Shown here: positions 1-9,972 of the stretch, in pieces
Layout of the letters: each line of letters starts with the position of its first letter
How positions within the stretch are numbered: position 1 is the stretch's first letter
DNA from: Colwellia sp. MB3u-41
GTDB taxonomy: Bacteria > Pseudomonadota > Gammaproteobacteria > Enterobacterales > Alteromonadaceae
NCBI RefSeq assembly: GCF_014076845.1
Contig: NZ_JACGUT010000058.1
Location: forward strand, 1-64,000
Direction: 5' to 3'
DNA: 64,000 nucleotides
Program-made: the position numbers and the translations under genes
The notes under the pieces: model-generated
Database searches by the model: none
What the model was told of the DNA's origin: nothing
Seen by the model: only the letters and a program-made list of their open reading frames with translations

Positions 1-3
1 GTA

Positions 4-38
4 TTAGTCATTAGTCATTAGTCATTAGTCATTAGTCA
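4..38. repeat. Heptanucleotide tandem repeat (TTAGTCA x5)
   Basis: Five perfect head-to-tail copies of TTAGTCA, ending one base before the stop codon of the minus-strand histidine kinase. A 7-bp unit is not a codon multiple, and the array lies outside the reading frame as annotated. It may extend to the left of the window. No function is visible. Confidence 0.9.
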
Positions 39-39
39 G

Positions 40-3000
40 TTAAAAATTTAATTCTATATCGTCAAATACACGATTAAATTCAAAATATAATTTATCACTT
101 ATCTTTAAGATTTCTTGTGTATTTCCTTCTATAACGAGTAGCTCTAATTTTTCACAATAATGGGCTAATAATATCGCTCCAGCACCGCGAGTAGAAGACT
201 TAAGTTTGTGCGCAAGGTCAGCAACACTTTTCCAATCTTCATTCGCTATATTTTCTGCTAATTCAGCTATTAATGGTTTACTATGCTCTTGATAAAATTT
301 TAAAAAACTTTGCTGTGCTGATTTATCGTCGCCAAAACATGCGGTTAATGCCGCTATATTAATAGCCGGTTGATTTGACAGTTCACTCGCTTCATCATCG
401 GTTATTTCAGCAGGGGCATCTATTTCAAATTCATCATCTAGTCCCTTCTTGGTTAACCATTTATTAAGTAATGAATTTAAATCATTTAATTTCAACGGCT
501 TAGTTACGTAATCATTCATACCCAGTTTTATACAGTGCTCGGCTTCATCTCGCATAGCGTTGGCGGTAATTGCAATGATTGGGATCTGAGCTCCCCCCTC
601 TGGCTCACTTTCTCGTACTCTTCTAGCAAACTCAAAGCCATCCATTATCGGCATTTGACAGTCAGTCATGATCAGTGAAAAAGAATATTCTTTCATTTGA
701 TCAAGCGCTTCTTGTCCATGATTAGCAATAATAACCGCATAACCAAATAAATTTAGTTGGCGTTCTAAGACCTGTTGGTTGTAAAGGTTATCTTCAACAA
801 TTAAAATCAGTTTATTATCGGTTTGTGCCTCTGTAATAATTGGAATAGTTAAGTTTTTGACCTCAAGTTTTCGATCATTTATAAGTGGGTTTTTATTGCC
901 CATAATACGGGCAATAGACCAATAAATTTTTTGTGGTAAGAACGGATTACTCGCAATTATGGTGATATTTTCATGAGGAAGTAGCAGATCAAAATTATGC
1001 CAACGTTCAAGGACTAGCACGTTGATAGCGTCGCCACTGGTGGGCAGTAACTGCTCTTTAACTGCTGGCCAAAGGCTAATCACTTGCTCTGCAGAAATAA
1101 TAATAAGATCATAATTTCCATCGGCAATGAGTTGTGGTATTTTTGTTGAAGAGCTCGCGGCTAAATAACAGTGCGCGCCAAGTGCTGTTAGCCCTTTTTG
1201 TAAAATAACATCGGTTAATTCATCATGAGCAACGAGTAATATATTCAAATTATAGAGTTCAACGCTTAACGTTGATGCCTGGTTTTTTTGAGCCGGCATT
1301 AAAGGTAAGTCAACATGAAACTCTGTTCCATGACCAATAGTGCCCTGGCAGCTAATTTCTCCTCCCATCAAAATAGCTAGTTTTGAACAAATAGATAAGC
1401 CTAACCCCGTACCACCAAATTCACGATGAATGCTGTTATCAGCTTGAGTAAAAGCATCAAATAATTGCTTTTTTTGGTCCTCACTAATACCGATGCCGTT
1501 GTCTTTGACCGTTAAACGAAAAATTTTCTTATTTTGACTGTTATCTAAGTAATCAAGTTTTACCTCAATAAGGCTTTGACGTTCATTATTGCTAGGCGTA
1601 AATTTAATCGCATTACCTAACAAATTAAGCACAATTTGCCGTAACCTAACGGGATCACCCAACATAGAATCGGTCATGTGTTGATTAGATGAGCAAACTA
1701 GCAATAATTTTTTGTTCTGTAATTGTGATGAAAGGAGCTCTGATGCACCTTCAATAATTTCTGTCCAAGTAAACGGTATTGACTCTAAGGTCATTTTTCC
1801 CGCTTCTATTTTTGAAAAATCTAAGACATCATTAATAATTTGTAATAATGCCCATGCAGAATCTTTAGCAACGTTCGCTAAATGGTATTGATCTTCATCA
1901 AGTTCAGATTGTTCAAGGAGCTCTAACATCCCTACTACACCATTCATGGGTGTTCTAATTTCATGACTCATTGTCGCTAAAAACTGTGACTTAGAATCAC
2001 TTGCCGCTTCAGCGGTTAAACGTGCTTGTTCTAATTCATGTTGAGACTCTTTTAAGTCAGCTAATGTTTTTTCTGTTCTGTTGCGCTGATATTTAACATC
2101 AAGCAATACATTTAAAGTCGCTTGGCGAGACTGTTCTTTTTCTGCATCGAGTATTTCGCGTTCTATTTCATTTTGCTTGATACTGGTTATATCTTTGACT
2201 ATACCCAACAAGCTAATGGCTTCACCATTGACATCACGCCTAACTTCGGTAGATGTCTTGATGTATCTTAATTGCTTGTTTTCTAATATCACTCGACATT
2301 CAAAGCTATATACCTCTAATTTATTTAACGCTTTAAGTTGATGTATTCTAAATTGATAACGGTCATCTGGATGAACTAAACTGACAATAAGTTCTGATGT
2401 CAGTGGCGTTGTTCGATCAATACCCATCAATATAAACATACCATCAGACCACTGAATGGTATTGTTCTTTAGCACTTTTTCCCAACAACCTAAATGAGCA
2501 ATACGTTCGGCTTCTTTTAGAAATAATTGTTGCTTCAACAGCTTATCTTCATTACTTTTTTGTACACTAATATCTTGGTTTATCGTTAAGAAGTGGTCTG
2601 TTTTTCCATTCCGGTCTCGTATGGGTGAAATATCCGTAGTACCCCAGTAGCAACTTCCGTCTTTTTTCTTGTTGTATAACTGACCACTCCAATGATTACC
2701 ATCGATAATTTTTTGCCAAAGTTGCTGATATTTTTCGGCGATTTTATGTCCTGAATCTAAAATTTTTGCATTTTTTCCTAAAACTTCAGTTTTTGAATAA
2801 CCCGTTGTTTCAGTAAAGGCTTTGTTAACGTAAACAATCTTCCCCAAAAAGTCAGTTATCAAAATAGCAGAGCGACTTTGCTCAACCGCACTTTCAAGTA
2901 CCAACAATCGACCTTCCAATTGTTTTATCGTACTTAAATCAGAAACAATGGCAGTAAAAATATTCTCTTGCTGGTTTTTATAGCTACTTATCGCAACGCG

Positions 3001-4407
3001 GGCTGGAAACTCTCTCGCATCTTTAGCTCTAGCTTGCATAATTCTAAAACTGTCACAGGTATTGCTATCACTTGCTATTTGTTGGATCCATTTTTGTAGA
3101 TATTTCTTTTCATGTAACATAAAAAAATCGTCAAAAAACATCGCTTCAGCCCATTTTTTATTAACAGAAAACAACAAACTCGCCACTTTATTAAATCGTA
3201 TAATTTCCCCCTTTGAGTTAAAAGATATTATTGCATCAGGGGCATTGTTCAGCATTGGGTAAAGATAATGTTCTGGATCGAAGGTAACGGCCGCACGGCG
3301 CTTTTGCCAATAAAAACCAATGACTAATATAAAGATACTCATTAAAGCTGTTTCTAATAACTGCCAGAAAAAGCCAGAAACTATTTCTTGTTGCGATTGA
3401 AGTACGTCTACCTCATCGACCTCTGCCCCTACCCCTAAGCCTAACTCACTATCCCATAGCCAAACACCAACGACAGACTCTCCCTGATAATCTAGATACG
3501 TATGCAGACTATAAGCATCTTCTTCTTGCAATACTGATTGTCCCTGTTGGATATATGATGCTGTTTGAGAGCTTGGGTTATTCTTTGACTTAACTGACTG
3601 AGTTAAAGATCTAGCCAATGCGCTAGCTTGTCCTTTCATAAGTGAACCCGTAGACTTAAGTTCTGACTCAAAATGATTTGCCGTTAATAAACGAGCTTTA
3701 GCATCAAAAAAATAGGTTTTTCCTGACTGCCACTGTTGATATTGCTGAACAATATTAGAAAAACTGCCCAATGGATCTATACGAATTGCAATAACAGCAA
3801 CAACCTGTTTTTTTTGATCAAATATCGGAGCCACAATAAAAGTGGTTGGATATTGTTCCTGTAATTCCCTAGCAGAATTGGGTAAAGGTATTGCGGATAA
3901 AATAGAAGGAATAAAAATAATTTGACCATTAAAAGCTTTGGCAAGTTCCGGTAAATATTCATCAGCAATAATATTTCGCTGTCCAACTAAATGATCTAAT
4001 TTAGCGGTAATATTTTTATACTCAGGTGAAATTATATAATAGCCCTCGTTACCTTTAACAAAAAGATAAGGGTCTATAAGCGCCGTTAATCGCCGAGTGG
4101 CTTTATCTAACGAAGTTAAACTTCCTGTCGATTGTTCAATAACTACCTGTTTTATTTGCTTAGTAATAGTAGCGGAAGTTGACCAAGACTTTATTGAAGA
4201 AAAGTTAGACTTTATCCAGATGTTTTTTAATAAGTAATGACTCTTTTGTACACTTACTTTTAACGTAGCTATTGCTTGAGATTTTAGCGCTTTTTCAACT
4301 TTATTATGGCTATCCCAACCAATGATTGTTGAGCCGATTAAAAATAGCAATACAATAACAGAGATAATATATAGAGGAAATTTATATAAATTTACGTATC
4401 GTGACAT
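40..4407 (-). CDS. Hybrid sensor histidine kinase (periplasmic sensor, 3 PAS, HisKA, REC, HPt)
   Basis: A membrane sensor kinase with its own phosphorelay, about 1455 residues. One transmembrane helix lies near residues 10-31, a periplasmic Cache-like region follows to about 340, and a second helix lies at about 343-368. Three PAS domains follow (about 385-490, 515-625 and 635-745, with PAC-type segments), then a coiled coil. The HisKA motif SHEIRTPMNG has its histidine near residue 815. The ATPase boxes NxxGNAIKF and GTGLGLSI are present. A degenerate receiver is followed by an intact one (VEDN, phosphoacceptor Asp in TDCQMP near 1247) and a C-terminal HPt with AHKLKSS. The layout matches BarA/ArcB-type hybrids. 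The frame is open back to a GTG at 4446. I chose the ATG at 4407 because it places the first helix normally; no strong ribosome site decides it. The ligand and partner regulator are unknown. Confidence 0.93.
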   Translation of the reverse strand: MSRYVNLYKFPLYIISVIVLLFLIGSTIIGWDSHNKVEKALKSQAIATLKVSVQKSHYLLKNIWIKSNFSSIKSWSTSATITKQIKQVVIEQSTGSLTSLDKATRRLTALIDPYLFVKGNEGYYIISPEYKNITAKLDHLVGQRNIIADEYLPELAKAFNGQIIFIPSILSAIPLPNSARELQEQYPTTFIVAPIFDQKKQVVAVIAIRIDPLGSFSNIVQQYQQWQSGKTYFFDAKARLLTANHFESELKSTGSLMKGQASALARSLTQSVKSKNNPSSQTASYIQQGQSVLQEEDAYSLHTYLDYQGESVVGVWLWDSELGLGVGAEVDEVDVLQSQQEIVSGFFWQLLETALMSIFILVIGFYWQKRRAAVTFDPEHYLYPMLNNAPDAIISFNSKGEIIRFNKVASLLFSVNKKWAEAMFFDDFFMLHEKKYLQKWIQQIASDSNTCDSFRIMQARAKDAREFPARVAISSYKNQQENIFTAIVSDLSTIKQLEGRLLVLESAVEQSRSAILITDFLGKIVYVNKAFTETTGYSKTEVLGKNAKILDSGHKIAEKYQQLWQKIIDGNHWSGQLYNKKKDGSCYWGTTDISPIRDRNGKTDHFLTINQDISVQKSNEDKLLKQQLFLKEAERIAHLGCWEKVLKNNTIQWSDGMFILMGIDRTTPLTSELIVSLVHPDDRYQFRIHQLKALNKLEVYSFECRVILENKQLRYIKTSTEVRRDVNGEAISLLGIVKDITSIKQNEIEREILDAEKEQSRQATLNVLLDVKYQRNRTEKTLADLKESQHELEQARLTAEAASDSKSQFLATMSHEIRTPMNGVVGMLELLEQSELDEDQYHLANVAKDSAWALLQIINDVLDFSKIEAGKMTLESIPFTWTEIIEGASELLSSQLQNKKLLLVCSSNQHMTDSMLGDPVRLRQIVLNLLGNAIKFTPSNNERQSLIEVKLDYLDNSQNKKIFRLTVKDNGIGISEDQKKQLFDAFTQADNSIHREFGGTGLGLSICSKLAILMGGEISCQGTIGHGTEFHVDLPLMPAQKNQASTLSVELYNLNILLVAHDELTDVILQKGLTALGAHCYLAASSSTKIPQLIADGNYDLIIISAEQVISLWPAVKEQLLPTSGDAINVLVLERWHNFDLLLPHENITIIASNPFLPQKIYWSIARIMGNKNPLINDRKLEVKNLTIPIITEAQTDNKLILIVEDNLYNQQVLERQLNLFGYAVIIANHGQEALDQMKEYSFSLIMTDCQMPIMDGFEFARRVRESEPEGGAQIPIIAITANAMRDEAEHCIKLGMNDYVTKPLKLNDLNSLLNKWLTKKGLDDEFEIDAPAEITDDEASELSNQPAINIAALTACFGDDKSAQQSFLKFYQEHSKPLIAELAENIANEDWKSVADLAHKLKSSTRGAGAILLAHYCEKLELLVIEGNTQEILKISDKLYFEFNRVFDDIELNF

Positions 4408-4774
4408 GATTATATAATCCATTATTATTTTTAGAGATAAGGACACTTTTAATTTATATATAATGTTGCCAATGGCTTAATTTAACCAATTCTATATATA
4501 AAAATAAATAGATGAAGTTCATTCTGTTGATAAGTTAATGACACGTCCATGCTTGTTCACTTTTTTGTAAGCAATATCCACACTAAAGTATATAACTATA
4601 GAATATTTTAAGATAAACACCTGATAGAAATTGAAATCATGATTATTAATGATAATGATATATCTTTAATATTTGGTAAGCATATTATTATTATATTTAT
4701 TGCTAATATCGATAAAAATATCAATATCAATTAATGATAACCTTAAAGCCTACATAATAATTACGGAGATAAAA
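4408..4774. other. Divergent intergenic region, kinase / yghU
   Basis: About 370 very AT-rich bases between the divergent starts of the histidine kinase and yghU. It should hold both promoters. It contains several GATA/TATC inverted motifs around 4640-4735 but no clear operator. A frame open from 4673 into yghU adds 34 hydrophobic residues that YghU does not normally carry, and I do not consider them translated. Confidence 0.5.
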
Positions 4775-5650
4775 ATGTCTAAATATAGCTATGTGCCGCC
4801 AAAAATATGGGAATGGAATAAAGACAGTGGTGGTAAGTTCGCCAGTATTAATCGCCCTATCGCAGGGGAAACTCATCAAGCAAAGTTACCTGTCGGTAAA
4901 CACCCTTTACAATTATATTCTTTGGCCACTCCGAATGGCGTTAAAATAACCATTTTATTGGAAGAGTTATTAGCATTACAGATCAAAGAAGCTGAATATG
5001 ACGCCCATTTAATTGACATTATGGAAGGAGATCAATTTAGTTCAGGATTTGTCGCAATAAATCCAAACTCTAAGATACCTGCTTTAGTTGACAATAGTGG
5101 CAATAATAAACTCCCTATTTTCGAGTCTGGCGCGATACTGCTCTATTTAGCAGAGAAATTTGATGCTTTTTTACCTAAAGAACCTTTCCTCAAATCACAA
5201 TGTTTATCCTGGCTATTTTGGCAGGTAGGAAGTGGCCCTTATTTGGGCGGTGGCTTTGGACATTTTTACGCATACGCACCAGAAAAATTTGAATATCCGA
5301 TAGAACGATTTACACTGGAAGTCAAACGACAACTCGACGTATTAGACCGCCATTTAGCCAATAATAAATATATTTGTGGTGATCAATATACCATTGCTGA
5401 TATCGCTATATGGCCATGGTACGGCGCATTAGTTCAAAATAAAGTCTATGAAGCTGCTGAGTTTTTACAAACTCAATCTTATGTAAACTTAGTAAGGTGG
5501 ACAGAAGAAATTGGCGAACGAGCAGCCGTTAAACGTGGCTTAATGGTTAATCGTACTTGGGGAGAGTTAGATCAGCAGTTACATGAACGCCATGATGCAA
5601 GTGATTTTGAATTCAAAACTCAAGACAAAGTGGCCGATATAAAAGAATAA
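4775..5650 (+). CDS. yghU: YghU-type glutathione S-transferase / disulfide oxidoreductase
   Basis: A cytosolic glutathione transferase of the Nu class, 291 residues, close to the 288 of E. coli YghU. The N-terminal extension (YVPPKIWEW, then INRPIAG) and the thioredoxin-fold segment beginning LYSLATPNGVKITILLEE near residue 50 are typical. The glutathione-contact segment NSKIPALVD and the ESGAILLYLAEKF motif follow, then the all-helical C-terminal domain with the conserved DQYTIADIAIWPW. Nu-class enzymes bind two glutathiones and have disulfide-bond reductase and peroxidase activity. I infer a role in thiol or oxidative stress. The ATG at 4775 is preceded by CGGAGA at a good distance. The gene stands alone. 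Confidence 0.93.
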   Translation: MSKYSYVPPKIWEWNKDSGGKFASINRPIAGETHQAKLPVGKHPLQLYSLATPNGVKITILLEELLALQIKEAEYDAHLIDIMEGDQFSSGFVAINPNSKIPALVDNSGNNKLPIFESGAILLYLAEKFDAFLPKEPFLKSQCLSWLFWQVGSGPYLGGGFGHFYAYAPEKFEYPIERFTLEVKRQLDVLDRHLANNKYICGDQYTIADIAIWPWYGALVQNKVYEAAEFLQTQSYVNLVRWTEEIGERAAVKRGLMVNRTWGELDQQLHERHDASDFEFKTQDKVADIKE

Positions 5651-5770
5651 ACCGGTTGATATTTGAGTCGCGTGATTTAAATTTTATTTATCTATGTGTC
5701 AACGTAGTATTCGATTTTTATTATTATTAAACTCGAATATTTATGGCATTTAATTCGTATTTTACGAATA

Positions 5771-5803
5771 AAAAAAACCAACACGTTCAAAACGTGTTGG
5801 TTT
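5771..5803 (-). terminator. Rho-independent terminator of the PsiE-family gene
   Basis: A perfect 13-bp stem (5775-5787 with 5791-5803, arms AAACCAACACGTT / AACGTGTTGGTTT) with a 3-base loop. Read on the minus strand it ends in a T run (5771-5777), just downstream of the stop at 5830. It also faces the end of yghU, but without a T tail on that side. Confidence 0.85.
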
Positions 5804-5829
5804 AATGAGTCCGATAAAAAGAGCTGATT

Positions 5830-6300
5830 TTATCTTTCTATTTTAATTATTTCTTCAGGATCTTTATTGTTCTTCTTTATTAACCAATATGTTACTCCAA
5901 GAGCAATAGTAACCAACGCAAGACCTACTATCTGCTCAGCAGAGACAAACTTGAGATCTAATACAATAATTTTACGAGCAACTGCCATCAGTGCCGTGGC
6001 AACCACTAACTCAACGGGGATAACATTAGAACCAAGATATAACCGAATATTGATAAAAATTTCAACGGCGATCAATACCACCATAAAAGCGCCAAACGTT
6101 TGAAGAATGTCTTCAATATTTAAGAGAAAGTATGGCGGTGTAGACAATTTTAAATATAAAACATAAACAACATCAGCAATACTCCAATAGATCACTAATA
6201 CCATCAATAAGGCCAGTATTCTTATTGCAAATCGAATAGAACGATGCAATAACTTTAGCAGCGGGTCTGCGTGATTTTCTGGTAGTTCCTCGTGTTTCAT
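5830..6300 (-). CDS. PsiE-family (phosphate-starvation-inducible) membrane protein
   Basis: A small inner-membrane protein of the PsiE family, 156 residues, with four predicted helices (around residues 25-45, 60-85, 88-108 and 118-135). The segments IEDILQTFGAFMVVLIAVEIF and VELVVATALMAVARKIIVLD match the family core; its biochemical function is not known. I chose the ATG at 6300 because AGGAAA stands just upstream. The longer frame from 6354 has an unlikely Cys-rich N-terminus. It lies downstream of the SirB2-family gene, 136 bases away. Confidence 0.85.
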   Translation of the reverse strand: MKHEELPENHADPLLKLLHRSIRFAIRILALLMVLVIYWSIADVVYVLYLKLSTPPYFLLNIEDILQTFGAFMVVLIAVEIFINIRLYLGSNVIPVELVVATALMAVARKIIVLDLKFVSAEQIVGLALVTIALGVTYWLIKKNNKDPEEIIKIER

Positions 6301-6435
6301 TATTTTTCCTGTTATTAATTTTATTGTTGTACAGCGCAAGCAAGGTAAGTTCATTACATCAATAAAACCAACACTTAGCTTTTAATACCAATGTTGGTCT
6401 ATCAAATTAAACGTCTACAATCGACATGGACAAAA

Positions 6436-6879
6436 TTAGCAGAGGGTGGTCAACATAGACTGCCCAAAATCAATATAAGCATTAATGTCTTCGCTAGCGC
6501 CTTTTGATTTCAGGTGATCAGCAAAACCAAGTCTTGCGCTCATCGTGAGCCAAAATACGGCACTAACTAAGCCAACAATACGCCATAATGTTGATTTTGC
6601 CCACTTAAGCGCCAAAGTAATAGAGAGTATATAGATAACAAAGCCTGCTAATTTAGACGATGCCCAACCATTAACAAATGGATATAAATTAAGTGGATTA
6701 ACACTAATCATATAAATAAAAGTGACAACAAATAGCGTATATAAAATATGTGGTCCAATCTTTAGCAGTTTATTATTAACCTTCTCAGACCCTCTCATCA
6801 TCAACACAAAGTTAATAATAAAAAAGATAAACGTAAGCATAATTATGGTGAGATGGGCGTGCTTAACTATCATGTACAT
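6436..6879 (-). CDS. SirB2-family membrane protein
   Basis: An integral membrane protein of 147 residues with about four helices (near residues 5-27, 43-63, 72-92 and 100-117). The opening KHAHLTIIMLTFIFFIIN, the FVLMMRGSE segment and the later WAKS...RLGFADH match the SirB2/SirB family, known as invasion-gene regulators in Salmonella but of unclear biochemistry. AGGGAT lies nine bases before the ATG. No partner gene supports a more exact role. Confidence 0.82.
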   Translation of the reverse strand: MYMIVKHAHLTIIMLTFIFFIINFVLMMRGSEKVNNKLLKIGPHILYTLFVVTFIYMISVNPLNLYPFVNGWASSKLAGFVIYILSITLALKWAKSTLWRIVGLVSAVFWLTMSARLGFADHLKSKGASEDINAYIDFGQSMLTTLC

Positions 6880-7120
6880 GTTGTTGATCCCTAAAAATTT
6901 ATTGTTTATTTATGACCGAGGCGGTCAGTATATATTTATTTTATCCAGGAAACGCTATCTCCTGCATTATTTTGTTAAATTTATCTCACCCCCCCACCTT
7001 ATTCACGCATTAATTGTACCTGTTACCTAAAGTTTTTACATTTTGTGTAATGACTTCAAGTGCGGTCAACGTACTCTAAATACGCATGGCCATATTAGCG
7101 GTGAATATCAGTTATTGAGA

Positions 7121-8773
7121 TTAATGACTTTCTACGCGAGTTAACGCCGCTTGCAATGCTTCGTCACGAAAGGAGTAAATATTCTTATTAGGCACTAAAT
7201 CTAAAACATTACATTTTTCGAGCTGTTGACGCGTTTGCTCATTAGGACACAATAAAAACACTTCACATTGTGCGTCAAGCGCATCTTTTACCGCGTTTTC
7301 AAGTGCAAGACCAACCGTTTCATCAATCATTGGCACATCAGTTAAATCAAGGATCATGACATCGTATTCAGCAACCCGCGTATGCTGGCGAGATATTGCT
7401 TTGGATACACTAAAGATCATCGGTCCAGACAGGTAGAAAAACAACACTTTGCCATTGGCTTTTTCAAGGAGTTTTCGTTCACGACTGTTCAGAGGCACGT
7501 CGTCGCCATCACTATCACTTATCGCTTTAACTTGGCGTGCTTGCTCTCGACTCAATCGTTCAATAACAATAATGTTAGAGATAAAGACACCTAAACCAAC
7601 AGCAACAATTAAATCAACAAAAACAGTGAGTAACATAACTCCATACATTATCGCCATGCCTTGAATACTGACTTTATGTGCGCGTTGAATAAAACTCCAA
7701 TCAAGAATATTAAAACCTACATACACGGCGATACCAGCCAGAACAGCCATGGGGATGGGTTCTGTTAAGCCAGCGGCCACTAATACGACAAGTGCAAGCA
7801 CTAAAGCACGAATAATGCCCGACAAGGGTGAACGCGCTCCTACTTGAATGTTAGTCACCGTTCCCATCGTTGCGCCAGCCCCCGGTAAAGCGCCAAACAA
7901 ACCAGAAATCATATTAGCGATACCTTGACCACGCAGTTCTTTGTCGGGGTCGTGCTCTTTACGTGTTAATGAATCACCAATCACTGCAGTCAGTAAAGTA
8001 TCAATACAGCCGAGTGTGCCGAGCACCAAGGCATCAATCACCATGGTCGTAAAAATTTCAGTATTAAAGTGTGGAATAACTAAAGACGGTAAACCTGCCG
8101 GTATTTCACCAATTCGGCGAATATCTTCGTTGTTAAATAACAACATAGAGATAAGGGTTACCGACACTAATGCAACAAGTTGCGCTGGCACATATTTTCG
8201 GTATCTTTTTGGTAAGAAAAACAAAATGCCTAAGGTGAGTAAAGCTAAAAATAGCTCACTAAATTTAATGTTAGATAAAAGAGTAGGTAATGACAATAAA
8301 GTGCCCGTTACTCCACCCACAGGACTCGCTTGTCCAAGCAGCGGAGACAACTGCATGATAATTAAAATCACACCAATACCCGACATAAAACCAGAAATAA
8401 CACTGTAGGGCATTAACGTAATGTATTTACCTAACTTAAGTGTACCCAGCAATATTTGAAAAGCGCCAGCCATCATTACGATAGTAAATGAAATAGCCAA
8501 GCCTGTTTCTGGATACTTAGCCATCATGGTTGTTAATACGGCCGTCATAATAACGGTCATCGGACCGGTAGGCTCTGAGATAAGGCTAGAAGAACCGCCA
8601 AATAAAGCGGCAAAAAAGCCAACCATTATTGCGCCCCACAGCCCCGCTTCTGCACCAGCGCCTGATGCCACACCAAAAGCAAGCGCTAAGGGTAAGGAAA
8701 TAACTGCGGTGGTTACCCCACCAAACAGATCGCCTTTGAGGTTCATATCTTTAAAACGATGTCCAAACAACAT
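7121..8773 (-). CDS. SulP-family inorganic anion transporter with STAS domain
   Basis: A SLC26/SulP transporter of 550 residues. The N-terminal membrane domain has the Sulfate_transp signature (LKGDLFGGVTTAVISLPLAL, then the SEPTGPMTVIMTAV region). The C-terminal cytoplasmic STAS domain runs from about residue 440 (KVLFFYLSGPMIFSVSKAI ... YDVMILDLTDVPMIDETV). SulP proteins move sulfate, bicarbonate or other anions, usually with Na+ or H+. The substrate cannot be read here: no carbonic anhydrase or sulfur gene is adjacent. The ATG at 8773 has AGGAAG upstream; a GTG at 8800 lies in the same frame but lacks a ribosome site. Confidence 0.93.
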   Translation of the reverse strand: MLFGHRFKDMNLKGDLFGGVTTAVISLPLALAFGVASGAGAEAGLWGAIMVGFFAALFGGSSSLISEPTGPMTVIMTAVLTTMMAKYPETGLAISFTIVMMAGAFQILLGTLKLGKYITLMPYSVISGFMSGIGVILIIMQLSPLLGQASPVGGVTGTLLSLPTLLSNIKFSELFLALLTLGILFFLPKRYRKYVPAQLVALVSVTLISMLLFNNEDIRRIGEIPAGLPSLVIPHFNTEIFTTMVIDALVLGTLGCIDTLLTAVIGDSLTRKEHDPDKELRGQGIANMISGLFGALPGAGATMGTVTNIQVGARSPLSGIIRALVLALVVLVAAGLTEPIPMAVLAGIAVYVGFNILDWSFIQRAHKVSIQGMAIMYGVMLLTVFVDLIVAVGLGVFISNIIVIERLSREQARQVKAISDSDGDDVPLNSRERKLLEKANGKVLFFYLSGPMIFSVSKAISRQHTRVAEYDVMILDLTDVPMIDETVGLALENAVKDALDAQCEVFLLCPNEQTRQQLEKCNVLDLVPNKNIYSFRDEALQAALTRVESH

Positions 8774-8868
8774 TAAAATTCTTCCTACAAAATAGTGCAC
8801 GCTAATGAATGTTTCATATCTCGAACAAACCCAGAAAGCCCTTATATTGCTACGACCGGTCCATTACA

Positions 8869-9972
8869 TTACTGATCATTCACTGCTTGCTTGAAATCAT
8901 CCATTTTTGTAACGAGACTTGCTCGGTCTCTATCAAAAAAGTTAACATGGCCGAGTTTGCGTTCGGGTTTAACAGATTTATTGTACCAGTGTAATGTTGA
9001 GAACGCTGAAAGTCCTTCAAATGGCGGTTGTTTATTACCAATAAGGTTAATCATACCCGAAGTGCCCAGCAACTCTGTACTACCTAGTGCTAGGCCGGCA
9101 ATTGCTCTAACATGATTTTCAAACTGACAAGTTACACTTCCTGCTTGAGTCCAATGTCCACTGTTGTGAACTCGAGGAGCTAATTCATTGATCACTAAGT
9201 CGCCGTTAATAACAAAACATTCCATCGCCATCACACCAACATAGTCAACTTCGTTGAGTAAGCTTTCCATATAGCCTTGCGCTTTGACTGTTAAGGTATT
9301 GTCTGGGTCTGTAGCTGGCGCGATTGATTGTTTTAAAATGCCGTTTTCATTAATATTGTCGGTTAAAGAATAATGTTCAATATCGCCATTTTTAGCCCGA
9401 ACTGAGACCAATGAAACTTCTCGTTCAAACGTCATCCATGCTTCAATAATATAGTCTTGAATGTGTAAACGATCAAAGTGTTCAACGTCGGCTAAGGTTT
9501 TTATAACCCACTGATTTTTACCATCGTAACCATCATTGCAAGATTTAACCACCACAGGCAGTTGTAAGGTATCCAATGCTACTTTAGCGGAAACCGAATA
9601 TACAAAAGCAGCAGTAGGAATAGCTAATTTTTCTAACAGTTGTTTTTCACGATATCTATGCTGGCAGGCAATAATCGCTTTTGGGTTAGGTAAAATATCA
9701 CAATATGCTTGTAAGGCTTCTAATAGCTTTACATCAACTTGCTCTTTTTCAACCGTAATACAATCAGGCTTTCCCAAAAGATTATAGAGCTTATGAATAT
9801 TTTGCTCTTTCTGCCAATTATCAGGTAAGAAAACAACGCGACCTAAACCGTCAACACAGTCAGTAATTTGCTCACTAGTATCATTAATAAAGCTGAACTT
9901 TATACCTAAAGGAAGGCCAGCGAGTGCTAACATACGAGAAAGTTGACCACAACCAACAATGGCTATGCGCAT
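8869..9972 (-). CDS. purK: N5-carboxyaminoimidazole ribonucleotide synthase
   Basis: PurK joins aminoimidazole ribonucleotide and bicarbonate with ATP to give N5-CAIR in purine synthesis. The protein is 367 residues (E. coli 355). It begins with the Rossmann-like RIAIVGCGQLSRMLALAG, followed by an ATP-grasp domain (VVKSCNDGYDGKNQWVI, later MECFVINGDLVINELAPRVHNSGHWT). Its ATG overlaps the purE stop by one base (TAATG), with GGGAGG just upstream, so purE and purK are translationally coupled. Confidence 0.97.
   Translation of the reverse strand: MRIAIVGCGQLSRMLALAGLPLGIKFSFINDTSEQITDCVDGLGRVVFLPDNWQKEQNIHKLYNLLGKPDCITVEKEQVDVKLLEALQAYCDILPNPKAIIACQHRYREKQLLEKLAIPTAAFVYSVSAKVALDTLQLPVVVKSCNDGYDGKNQWVIKTLADVEHFDRLHIQDYIIEAWMTFEREVSLVSVRAKNGDIEHYSLTDNINENGILKQSIAPATDPDNTLTVKAQGYMESLLNEVDYVGVMAMECFVINGDLVINELAPRVHNSGHWTQAGSVTCQFENHVRAIAGLALGSTELLGTSGMINLIGNKQPPFEGLSAFSTLHWYNKSVKPERKLGHVNFFDRDRASLVTKMDDFKQAVNDQ

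Noticed and set aside
1-38. CRISPR array
   Set aside because: Short 7-bp units without spacers.
4637-4735. Fur box or GATA-type operator array upstream of yghU
   Set aside because: GATA/TATC motifs are frequent in AT-rich DNA; no good 19-bp Fur match and no iron genes nearby.
7941-8408. 155-codon open frame on the plus strand within the SulP gene
   Set aside because: Antisense shadow of a well-supported transporter, no ribosome site, no protein family.
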